From an uncultured Alteromonadaceae bacterium (GTDB lineage Bacteria > Pseudomonadota > Gammaproteobacteria > Enterobacterales > Alteromonadaceae): a stretch of DNA of 36,418 nucleotides. Each line of letters begins with the position of its first letter. Position 1 is the stretch's first letter. A program made the translations under genes and the position numbers. The DNA lies in contig CALKGI010000217.1 in NCBI GenBank assembly GCA_938085045.1, forward strand, positions 1 to 36,418, written 5' to 3'. Under the pieces are notes generated by a model. It did no database searches and was not told the origin of the DNA. It saw only the letters and a program-made list of their open reading frames with translations. Of the stretch, positions 15,658 through 22,715 are shown piece after piece.

Positions 15658-15834
15658 ATGTTGAATAAAACACAGTCAAACCAAAACACCGAAGCTAACG
15701 AAATTGAGACTGACACTAAGCTAAAAGCTGATAAGAAAGTCACTTTTCGCACCAGTGTTTCGGCCGGTCCAAAACCTGATCGCTCAGAAGAGCCAGTAAT
15801 ACAAGGCTTAAGCATGGGCGGCGGTGATAAATAA
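15658..15834 (+). CDS. 58-residue peptide of unknown family, copy 1 (SAGP/SMGGGDK type)
   Basis: Family not recognised. ATG at 15658 with GGAG at 6 nt; stop TAA at 15832-15834. The N-terminal half is polar and charged (MLNKTQSNQNTEANEIETDT), then KKVTFRTSVSAGPKP, a variable acidic linker, and the end QGLSMGGGDK. No signal peptide or membrane segment. A paralogue of 51 residues lies 495 nt downstream and shares the opening NK-Q-N-N, FRT-x-x-SAGP, and QG(L/I)SMGGGDK at the extreme C-terminus. Strong conservation of the C-terminal half with a looser, hydrophilic N-terminal half is the layout of leader-plus-core peptides (RiPP-like) or of processed signal peptides. No modifying enzyme, protease or ABC exporter adjoins it, so that is inference only. 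It has its own promoter and a terminator. Confidence 0.78.
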   Translation: MLNKTQSNQNTEANEIETDTKLKADKKVTFRTSVSAGPKPDRSEEPVIQGLSMGGGDK

Positions 15835-15884
15835 TTCTTTCTAAATCATCGTTTTAAGCTGCCTGACCTGCAAATGAGTCTGGT

Positions 15885-15906
15885 ATCGTTTAATTAAACG
15901 ATTTTT
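15885..15906 (+). terminator. Rho-independent terminator after peptide gene 1
   Basis: ATCGTTTAATTAAACGAT is an 18-nt perfect palindrome followed directly by TTTTC, about 50 nt past the stop codon. The stem is AT-rich and the loop would have to open at the centre, so efficiency is uncertain. Confidence 0.5.
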
Positions 15907-15917
15907 CTTCATGTTTT

Positions 15918-15957
15918 TGTCATGTCGTACATTTGCTCACTTGATGCAAATGAGACA
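15918..15957 (+). repeat. Conserved 40-nt hairpin element, copy 1
   Basis: Core hairpin CATTTGC (15930-15936), 9-nt loop, GCAAATG (15946-15952), then A and GACA, which can pair with an upstream TGTC. It aligns without gaps to 16565-16604; the stems are identical and the loops differ. It starts 84 nt after the stop of peptide gene 1, and the second copy starts 81 nt after the stop of gene 2. The rest of 15958-16244 holds no convincing gene. Confidence 0.75.
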
Positions 15958-16244
15958 AAACATGAATGACGTCAACCTTGTTATTTGCAATGCTTGTTCC
16001 CTCAAAAAATCTAAAGTTTGTGTTTCACCCGCTTGATAAATATCCACTCAATAGCCTCGTAAAGTGGTATCAACTGCTTTGTAGCGTACGGTCTGTCAAT
16101 ACTTGTTTTCTCGCTAATTTAATTTTTTTTTATTCAATGGCAATTGGTCGTCAAGTTATTGGTTTAAAAAGCCATCTTTGCCAAGTAAACGTGCATAATG
16201 CACCAAAAGAAATAGTTTTCGCTTAAAACGTGAACAGTTCGCGG

Positions 16245-16273
16245 TTGAACCCACTAAAAACCCATGCTATATT
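16245..16273 (+). promoter_or_regulatory. sigma70 promoter of peptide gene 2
   Basis: -35 TTGAAC (16245-16250), 17 nt, -10 TATATT (16268-16273). The spacer ends AAAACCCATGC, against AAAACCCGTGT in the first copy, so the whole promoter region is duplicated. Confidence 0.75.
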
Positions 16274-16328
16274 CAATTGCGTAAAACATAGACAACTCAT
16301 TCATTTTCATGAAATCCGGAGAAATATT

Positions 16329-16484
16329 TTGAATAAAATACAAACCAACAAGAATGATCAAACGTCGGCTACCCAAATCAACTTAACGAACAAAAAAGAC
16401 AAAAAGCGCGGTTTTAGAACCAACCTTTCTGCCGGTCCAAGACCTGGACCACAAGGTATTAGCATGGGCGGTGGTGATAAGTAA
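16329..16484 (+). CDS. 51-residue peptide of unknown family, copy 2 (SAGP/SMGGGDK type)
   Basis: Family not recognised. The start is taken as the TTG at 16329 because GGAG precedes it by 7 nt and because the product then begins MNKIQTNKND, matching the paralogue's opening. An open frame continues upstream to 16230 but would run over the -10 element. After a polar, Lys/Asn-rich stretch comes KRGFRTNLSAGPRPGPQG and the end ISMGGGDK. Compared with the 58-residue copy at 15658, the linker between SAGP and QG is shortened to RPGP, leaving a Pro/Gly-rich tail of about 18 residues. Promoter, leader length (53 and 55 nt from the -10 to the start) and the 3' hairpin element are all duplicated. It is followed, after about 340 nt, by a propeller sensor kinase that could sense or respond to a related signal (speculative). 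Confidence 0.75.
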   Translation: MNKIQTNKNDQTSATQINLTNKKDKKRGFRTNLSAGPRPGPQGISMGGGDK

Positions 16485-16564
16485 CTCGCTTCTCGTTAAT
16501 CGAAAATTTAAACTCCCGTAGTAGGTGTTTCGAGGCTCCTGTTAAAACTCAGAAAAGTGTTTTT

Positions 16565-16604
16565 TGTCACGTAGTACATTTGCTTTTGCCGTGCAAATGA
16601 GACA
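16565..16604 (+). repeat. Conserved 40-nt hairpin element, copy 2
   Basis: Same element as 15918-15957: TGTCACGTAGTA, then CATTTGC (16577-16583), 9-nt loop, GCAAATG (16593-16599), A, GACA. It lies 81 nt past the stop of peptide gene 2 and about 220 nt before the kinase start. A TATAAT at about 16769 could serve the kinase, but no good -35 is seen. Confidence 0.75.
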
Positions 16605-16825
16605 TAAACCAAGTCTGTGTTTAGAAACAGCCGCCTCGTACAATACCCCGCATTATCTTCGCTTCCCTCTTCTTTTTAACTGCCTTTTGTTCTAATTTTT
16701 AACGTTTTCTCACATCTATTTCACAGCTAGTACAAACCTATGTGACATTTACCTCTGTTTTGCCGTAATATAATGGCTATCGAAAAGTCAGCTGTGCTTT
16801 ATTTAATAAAAATCAAGAAACCATA

Positions 16826-19800
16826 ATGCGCCTTATTTTATTGCTGTTGCTCATCATACATTCTGTGCCCGTTTTGGCTTCTGGGCTAGTTACTCGTTTT
16901 AAACATCTGTCTATTGATGATGGTTTATCACAAAACTCGGTTTATAGCATGTTACAAGACCGTCATGGTTTTTTGTGGTTTGCGACAGACGATGGCCTTA
17001 ATCGTTATGATGGTTATGAGTTTAAAATCTTCCGTCATGATCCCAAAGACCCAAGCTCCATTTCTAATAACCGTATTGCCATTATCTATCAGGATGCGTC
17101 TTCGACCTTATGGGTTGGTACCGCCAACGGTTTAAATCGTTACGATCATCAAACTCAACGTTTTGAACGATTTAGTCATCAAGAAAATGATACTTATAGC
17201 CTCAGCGACGATGATGTAAAAACCATCTTAGAAGACAATCAGCAAAGGTTGTGGATTGGTACTTCGGAAGGTCTTAATCGTTTTGACCCTCAATCTGGAC
17301 GATTTACCCGATTTGAACATGACCCGTCCGATCGTCTGAGCCTCAGTCACAATCAAGTGCGCTCAATATTTCAAGATAACCGTGATGTTTTGTGGGTGGG
17401 GACGTTTGGTGGCGGTTTGAATCGATTGGAAGCGCGTGGTGGTTTTACGCACTTTAAGCATGATAGTGATAATCCGAACAGTTTGAGTAACGATCATATC
17501 TACACGATTTTTCAAGATCATCAATCGGTGCTTTGGCTGGGTACTCAGGGCGGGTTGAATCGTTTTGATCACCAAACTGGACATTTTAGCCATTTCAAAC
17601 ATGAATCAGGCAACCTCAGTAGCTTGAGTCATAATAATGTCACTGCCATTAATGAAGACAGTAAAGGCCGACTATGGCTGGGTACTTTTGGTGGTGGGCT
17701 CAATCGACTCGGTGTAAAACGTGAAAGTTTCATTCGTTTCAAACACAGCAACGGTGATCCGCATAGCCTCAGCAGCGACAGTGTATTTTCTCTTTTTCAA
17801 GACTCTAACAAGGCACTTTGGGTTGGTACCGAAGGGGCCGGGCTGAATAAGTACGACATATTGGTTGAACGCTTTGGCTTATTTAGACAGTTGCCGTTGC
17901 TAAGTAATAAGAGTATCAGCGCAATTCATGAAGACCGTCAGGGTTATTTGTGGATAGGCACCTTTAACTCGGGTTTGAATCGTTTTGACCGCAGAACAGG
18001 AAAGATTAAGCAGTTTAAACACCAAAAGGACATGCCTAATAGTCTCAGCAGTGACAATATTTATGCCTTGTTTGAAGATGAGCAGGGCATTTTATGGATT
18101 GGTACCTCCGGTGGCGGATTAAATCGTTATGACGCCCAAACCGATACTTTTGAGCATTTCATTAATGACCCGGCAGATGCGCAAAGTCTCAGTCACAATA
18201 ATATTTTTACGATTGTTGGTGGTAGAAACGGCACGTTTTGGGTAGGCACTCGTAATGGATTGAATCGTTTTGATGTCAAAACCCGGCGTTTTTACCGTTT
18301 GGGTCAAAGTGGTGCCGATGCCATGAGCTTACGCTCTGAGATGGTTTATGCGCTAGTAGACGATGGTAAAGGCAGTTTGTGGGTGGGTACTGACGGCGGC
18401 GGGTTGAGCCGCTTGGACACTAAAGAGCAAAAGTTCGAACACTTTTACCATCAACAAGATAATGCCGACAGCATTAGTAATGATACGGTGATAGCCATTC
18501 ACATCGACAGTAAAGGAGCCTTGTGGTTGGGCACTTTTGGTGGGTTGAATAGATATGATGTTGACACCGGAAAATTCACCCGTTACACCGAGTTGCAAGG
18601 GCTGGCCAATGATGTGGTCTACGGTATTTTAGAAGATGATAAAGGGCATTTGTGGCTCAGTACCAATAATGGCCTATCTCGTTTTGACCCTATTGAAGAG
18701 GTGTTCAAAAACTACAACGTTAACGATGGCCTGCAAAGTAACGAATTTAATTTTAAGGCTTATCACAAAAACAGTGCGGGTGAGTTGTTTTTTGGTGGCA
18801 TTAATGGCTTCAATCAATTTTATCCTGGCAAGATCACCGACGATACGCAAGTGCCTCCTGTAATGTTGACCGAATTTTTGTTGGCCAATCAGCCAGTGTC
18901 TGTGACAGGTAGTCCACACTTGGATGAGCTGTCTGATTTTGCCTTACCACAAGCGATTGATGCGCTGGATGAGTTGGTGCTTAATCACGAACAAAATGTT
19001 ATGTCGTTTGAGTTTGCCGCTTTACATTATGCCAATCCGATGAAAAATCGCTATGCTTATCAACTTAAAGGCTGGGACAAGGATTGGGTTTACACTGGTG
19101 CTAAAAAACGCTGGGCCACTTATACCAACATTCCGGCTGGTAATTATATCTTACGTGTAAAAGCAGGTAATAAAGATGGTTATTGGAATGAAGAAGGGCA
19201 TTCGTTAAAAATTACTTTATTGCCGCCTCCATGGAAAACTTGGTGGGCTTATACCATTTATGTGCTGTTATTGGCTACGCCAGTATTGGCTTACATTCAC
19301 GCTCAGCGGCGTAAGTATTATTACGAACATGAAATTAATTTAGAGCTGGAGCGCAAAGTGGCCGTGCGTACAGCTGAGTTGGTGCAAAAAAACCAAGAAG
19401 TAGAGCAGAAAAACCGAGAGATCATAGAAACCCAGCAGCATTTAGTGCAAACCGAAAAAATGGCTTCTTTAGGTACTTTGACAGCAGGTATTGCGCACGA
19501 ATTGAATAACCCGACGAACTTTGTGCATGTCAGTGTGCAGACACTAAGAGTTGACTTAGAAGCGTTTCAAAAGTTTCTGTTTGAATTGGCTGGAGACAAT
19601 GCCGAACAGACAGTACTAGATAGTTTTAGAGCGAAATTTCAACCTTTATATGAGCACCTATCTACCATTAAAGACGGCAGTGCCAGGATTAAAAATATCG
19701 TTCAGGATTTACGGGTATTTACTCAGCTTGATGCTGCTGATAAAAAAACCGTGGTACTGACAGATTGCCTGCGCTCTACCATTAATTTGGTGAAGACCAA

Positions 19801-20206
19801 AAAGTCGAATGTTGCTGAGTTTTTGACTGAGTTTGAAGGTGAGCCGGAGTTATTTTGTTATCCGGCGCAATTAAATCAGGTATTTATGAATTTGTTGCTT
19901 AATGGCTGCGATGCCATTAGAGAAAAACAATTGCAACAGAACATTAAAGAACCCGGAAAGGTGATTGTTAGTTGTGCGATGGAAGGGAAAAGCGTTAAAG
20001 TCTCGGTTAGGGACAGCGGCTGTGGCATGAGTAGTCAAAACAAAGCCAAAATGTTTGAACCGTTTTATACCACCAAAGAAGTAGGTGAGGGCACTGGCCT
20101 TGGTTTGGCTGTGTCTTATCGTATTGTGCAAAAGCACGGTGGTAGTTTGACTGTAGAATCTAAAGAAGGGGAAGGGAGTACTTTTACGCTGACTTTGCCT
20201 GTGTAA
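16826..20206 (+). CDS. Two-component sensor histidine kinase with beta-propeller sensor region
   Basis: 1126 residues. A signal sequence (LILLLLLIIHSVPVLA) leads into a periplasmic region of many propeller repeats (Reg_prop type), each with a core such as LWVGTxxGLNRFD, from about residue 25 to 600. A Y_Y_Y domain follows (LNHEQNVMSFEFAALHYANP and WTYTNIPAGNY-like segments, about 690-790). One transmembrane helix (WWAYTIYVLLLATPVLAYIH, about 804-823) and a coiled coil precede the kinase core: phospho-acceptor His891 in GIAHELNNPTNF, N-box MNLLLNGCDAI, G1 DSGCGM, G2 GTGLGLAVSYRIV. The chain ends after the ATPase domain, with no receiver or AraC domain as in the hybrid HTCS type. No response regulator lies in the window, so it is an orphan here. 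In other bacteria such kinases often sense oligosaccharides; the ligand here is unknown. Confidence 0.93.
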   Translation: MRLILLLLLIIHSVPVLASGLVTRFKHLSIDDGLSQNSVYSMLQDRHGFLWFATDDGLNRYDGYEFKIFRHDPKDPSSISNNRIAIIYQDASSTLWVGTANGLNRYDHQTQRFERFSHQENDTYSLSDDDVKTILEDNQQRLWIGTSEGLNRFDPQSGRFTRFEHDPSDRLSLSHNQVRSIFQDNRDVLWVGTFGGGLNRLEARGGFTHFKHDSDNPNSLSNDHIYTIFQDHQSVLWLGTQGGLNRFDHQTGHFSHFKHESGNLSSLSHNNVTAINEDSKGRLWLGTFGGGLNRLGVKRESFIRFKHSNGDPHSLSSDSVFSLFQDSNKALWVGTEGAGLNKYDILVERFGLFRQLPLLSNKSISAIHEDRQGYLWIGTFNSGLNRFDRRTGKIKQFKHQKDMPNSLSSDNIYALFEDEQGILWIGTSGGGLNRYDAQTDTFEHFINDPADAQSLSHNNIFTIVGGRNGTFWVGTRNGLNRFDVKTRRFYRLGQSGADAMSLRSEMVYALVDDGKGSLWVGTDGGGLSRLDTKEQKFEHFYHQQDNADSISNDTVIAIHIDSKGALWLGTFGGLNRYDVDTGKFTRYTELQGLANDVVYGILEDDKGHLWLSTNNGLSRFDPIEEVFKNYNVNDGLQSNEFNFKAYHKNSAGELFFGGINGFNQFYPGKITDDTQVPPVMLTEFLLANQPVSVTGSPHLDELSDFALPQAIDALDELVLNHEQNVMSFEFAALHYANPMKNRYAYQLKGWDKDWVYTGAKKRWATYTNIPAGNYILRVKAGNKDGYWNEEGHSLKITLLPPPWKTWWAYTIYVLLLATPVLAYIHAQRRKYYYEHEINLELERKVAVRTAELVQKNQEVEQKNREIIETQQHLVQTEKMASLGTLTAGIAHELNNPTNFVHVSVQTLRVDLEAFQKFLFELAGDNAEQTVLDSFRAKFQPLYEHLSTIKDGSARIKNIVQDLRVFTQLDAADKKTVVLTDCLRSTINLVKTKKSNVAEFLTEFEGEPELFCYPAQLNQVFMNLLLNGCDAIREKQLQQNIKEPGKVIVSCAMEGKSVKVSVRDSGCGMSSQNKAKMFEPFYTTKEVGEGTGLGLAVSYRIVQKHGGSLTVESKEGEGSTFTLTLPV

Positions 20207-20229
20207 GTTGTGTTTTAAAGAGAAAGCTT

Positions 20230-20267
20230 CACACGGAGGCGCGGTGACACGGAGGTTCACGGAGAAA
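20230..20267. repeat. CACGGAGG-type short direct repeats
   Basis: ACACGGAGG at 20231 and 20247, plus CACGGAG at 20258, all in the 96-nt gap between the kinase and zapA. Similar CACGGAG repeats are scattered in many gammaproteobacterial genomes. They lie at the right junction of the accessory DNA. Confidence 0.55.
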
Positions 20268-20302
20268 GATTAACAGAGTGTGGGTTGGCCAATAACCTTA
20301 TT

Positions 20303-20557
20303 TCAAGAAACCTTACGTTTCTTACCGGTTTGCAGCAAGTCGAGTTGGTTTTTTTGCTCTAACAGGTCGCTCGCCATATTCAGTGCTGTCATGATCAAGA
20401 TATTTTCATTGGTTTGCAGCATGGTTTTCTTTTGGGTGTCTTCAATCCTTTTTTCGACCTCCTCAACGACATGACGCAACTGTTCACCTTGCCCCGGGGG
20501 ACAGTTGACAGTGTATTCTTTGCCAAGAAGGGTTATCTTCACCATTCGTTGCGTCAT
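20303..20557 (-). CDS. zapA: Cell division protein ZapA
   Basis: 84 residues. ZapA binds and bundles FtsZ filaments at the division site. Family features: N-terminal KITLLGKEYTVNCPPGQGEQ, then a heptad-rich coiled coil from about residue 25 to 75 (VEEVEKRIEDTQ, ENILIMTALNMASDLLEQ). The ATG at 20555-20557 has GAGAG upstream. In E. coli and relatives zapA is followed on the same strand by ssrS and fau. Here those two genes are on the same strand but 18.7 kb away, past the accessory island, and the short region after zapA carries CACGGAG repeats instead. It is divergent from ygfB with a 297-nt gap in which I see no gene. Confidence 0.93.
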   Translation of the reverse strand: MTQRMVKITLLGKEYTVNCPPGQGEQLRHVVEEVEKRIEDTQKKTMLQTNENILIMTALNMASDLLEQKNQLDLLQTGKKRKVS

Positions 20558-20854
20558 TTATGCTCTCTGCTTTGGGTTTTATGAGTCCGGCACTTTTCAC
20601 GTTATTGTATCTAATCGCGAAAAAAAAAGGTCAGGCAAGACTATAAAACATGAGTGGTTTGGTTTGCAATAAAATTCGATGGGCTACCCATTCATATCAA
20701 ATTCATTAAATAACTTCACTGGTGGGCCGCGGTTTTGTCTTTTGTTTTAAATATAGGGCACCAGCTTTGGGTTGTGTTTTAAATCTATAGTAGATTCAGC
20801 GGCAAGTGGGTGATACGATTGTTTTAACCCTCTTATTTTTAAAGCATAGCCCAA

Positions 20855-21424
20855 ATGACAGATAATTCTGTGTTAGATTTAGACAAAATGCAGGCGCTGT
20901 TTGAGCGTCACGAAGTTTTTGCCAATCCGTCTGAAATTCATGGTGTGATCGCCGGATTGTTGTGTGGTGGTACTAAAGCCAACGACTCACACTGGATTGA
21001 ACCCATCGCTGATTTTTTCCACCAAGGCCTGAGCTTTCACCAAAGTGTCGTTGAACAACTTGAAATTATGTTCAAGCAAGTGTGGGACAATTTGGTTGAT
21101 GAAGATTTTCAATTTACGCCACTGTTACCCGATGACGATGAACCTTTGCATATTCGGTCTACTGCACTGGCCGGTTGGACCCAAGGGTTTTTGCTCGGTT
21201 TTGGTATCAACAAACAAGTACTGAATGACGCGTCAGAAGATGTCAATGAAGCGATACAAGATTTTGCCGAAATTTGCAAAATGGCTTCAGATTTGCCTGA
21301 CAGCGAAGAAAACGAAAATGCGTTTTTTGAAGTACACGAATATGTACGTATTTCGAGCATTATGTGTTTTAGTGAATTGGGTGATAACCCTGATTCTGGT
21401 AAAAACAAAATAACCCTGCACTAA
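20855..21424 (+). CDS. ygfB: UPF0149 family protein YgfB
   Basis: 189 residues of the UPF0149/YecA-like all-helical family. Characteristic segments are the N-terminal EIHGVIAGLLCGG, then LPDDDEPLHIRSTALAGWTQGFLLGFG and the C-terminal DSEENENAFFEVHEYVRISSIM. The conserved position, divergent from zapA and upstream of the ubiquinone hydroxylases, matches ygfB of E. coli. The biochemical role is not settled; in Pseudomonas a YgfB protein affects expression of a cell-wall amidase, which should not be transferred without test. It lies 19 nt upstream of ubiH and is probably cotranscribed. In E. coli pepP separates the two genes; it is absent here. Confidence 0.92.
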   Translation: MTDNSVLDLDKMQALFERHEVFANPSEIHGVIAGLLCGGTKANDSHWIEPIADFFHQGLSFHQSVVEQLEIMFKQVWDNLVDEDFQFTPLLPDDDEPLHIRSTALAGWTQGFLLGFGINKQVLNDASEDVNEAIQDFAEICKMASDLPDSEENENAFFEVHEYVRISSIMCFSELGDNPDSGKNKITLH

Positions 21425-21443
21425 GTACACTGAAGCAAATAAC

Positions 21444-22673
21444 ATGACACCACAATCGTTTGATATCGTCATCGCCGGTGGCGGTCTGGTTGGGGCAACA
21501 CTTGCCCTAGCCTTGAGTCAGTCAACACCTTCTTTGTCTATCGCCATTGTTGAAGCTGTACCTCCAACTTCAGACAATCAACCAAGTTTCGACAGCCGAG
21601 CCCTTGCAATTGCACAGGGGTCTAGGGCATTGCTCGAAGACTATGGCGTATGGCATAGGGTTAAAGAGTACGCTGAACCCATTCACAAAATACATGTATC
21701 AGATAGAGGCCATATAGGTAAGAGCTACCTTAAAGCCGAGCAATTTAATTTGTCGGCTCTGGGTTTTGTACTCGAAGTTCGCCATCTTGGCAAGCAGCTG
21801 ATTGCCAGCCTTGAGCCAGAAAACAGCCTTGAGCCAGAAAACAGCCCTGAGCCAAAAAAGTCAAAGACCGAGTGGTTTTGTCCGGCCAAAATTGCCAAAA
21901 TCGACGAACACCAAGACCACCTAACGGTAACCTTGAACAACAGGCAAACCCTGCAAGCCAAACTGTTACTAGTGGCCGACGGTGGCCAGTCTCAAACCCG
22001 CCAACTGCTTAAAATCGACAACCAAGTCAGCGATTATCATCAAGCAGCAATTATTGCCAATGTCGAAGTTAAAAACGGTCACGACAATCAAGCATTTGAA
22101 CGTTTTACCAAATCAGGTCCCATGGCCTTGTTGCCATTAACCAACAATCGTTATTCGCTGGTGTGGTGCGTTGAGCCTAGCATTGTCGACACTATGCTGG
22201 CTTGGGACGACGAGCAGTTTTTAGCCGAGTTACAAAGCGCCTTTGGTTATCGTGCCGGTGAGCTTATAAAGGTGGGCAATCGATTCAGTTATCCTTTGGC
22301 ACTGAACGTGGCTAACGACATTGTTAGTCATCGCGTGGCGCTGGTGGGTAATTCGTCACACACCATTCACCCTATTGCCGGTCAAGGTTTTAACCTGGGT
22401 ATGCGAGACATCGAAGCGCTGAGACAGCTCATTACTCAATGCACACTCGATGGGCAAGATATCGGCAGCTATGCTGCGCTGAGGCAATATCAACAAATGC
22501 GACGCCAAGACCTTGATTCAGTGATTAACATGACTGATTCGTTAGTGCGTTTGTTTTCAAATGACAATAAACTGCTGGCTCTGGGGCGAACGATGGGGCT
22601 GTTAACCATGCAAATGTTCGACAACCTCAAACAACCCTTGGCTAATCAGGCGATGGGTTTTAATAAAAAATAA
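21444..22673 (+). CDS. ubiH: Ubiquinone biosynthesis FAD hydroxylase UbiH
   Basis: 409 residues. Flavin monooxygenase that hydroxylates C1 of the 2-octaprenyl-6-methoxyphenol ring in aerobic ubiquinone synthesis. FAD-binding GGGLVGATLALALS is at about 11-24, then the UbiH-type stretch IHKIHVSDRGHIGKS, the family motif VADGGQSQTR and the second FAD motif VALVGNSSHTIHPIAGQGFN with LGMRD. The first position of the pair and the HVSDRGH block assign it to UbiH, not UbiI. Residues about 122-139 hold three tandem copies of a six-residue unit (SLEPEN), encoded by an 18-bp DNA repeat, an insertion compared with E. coli UbiH. There is no strong ribosome-binding site 19 nt after ygfB, so translation may be coupled. 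Confidence 0.93.
   Translation: MTPQSFDIVIAGGGLVGATLALALSQSTPSLSIAIVEAVPPTSDNQPSFDSRALAIAQGSRALLEDYGVWHRVKEYAEPIHKIHVSDRGHIGKSYLKAEQFNLSALGFVLEVRHLGKQLIASLEPENSLEPENSPEPKKSKTEWFCPAKIAKIDEHQDHLTVTLNNRQTLQAKLLLVADGGQSQTRQLLKIDNQVSDYHQAAIIANVEVKNGHDNQAFERFTKSGPMALLPLTNNRYSLVWCVEPSIVDTMLAWDDEQFLAELQSAFGYRAGELIKVGNRFSYPLALNVANDIVSHRVALVGNSSHTIHPIAGQGFNLGMRDIEALRQLITQCTLDGQDIGSYAALRQYQQMRRQDLDSVINMTDSLVRLFSNDNKLLALGRTMGLLTMQMFDNLKQPLANQAMGFNKK
21807..21860 (+). repeat. 18-bp in-frame tandem repeat in ubiH (3 copies)
   Basis: Units AGCCTTGAGCCAGAAAAC at 21807 and 21825 are identical; the third (21843-21860) is AGCCCTGAGCCAAAAAAG. The period is a multiple of three, so copy-number change would keep the frame. 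Confidence 0.9.
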
Positions 22674-22715
22674 ATCTGCTGCGCATCTTTATATGAAAAA
22701 GAGAGTACCAAACAA

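Noticed and set aside
15966..16226. An 86-codon plus-strand frame between the peptide genes
   Set aside because: No ribosome-binding site, no recognisable composition or family; it lies in the spacer of the duplicated unit with nothing comparable after the second copy.
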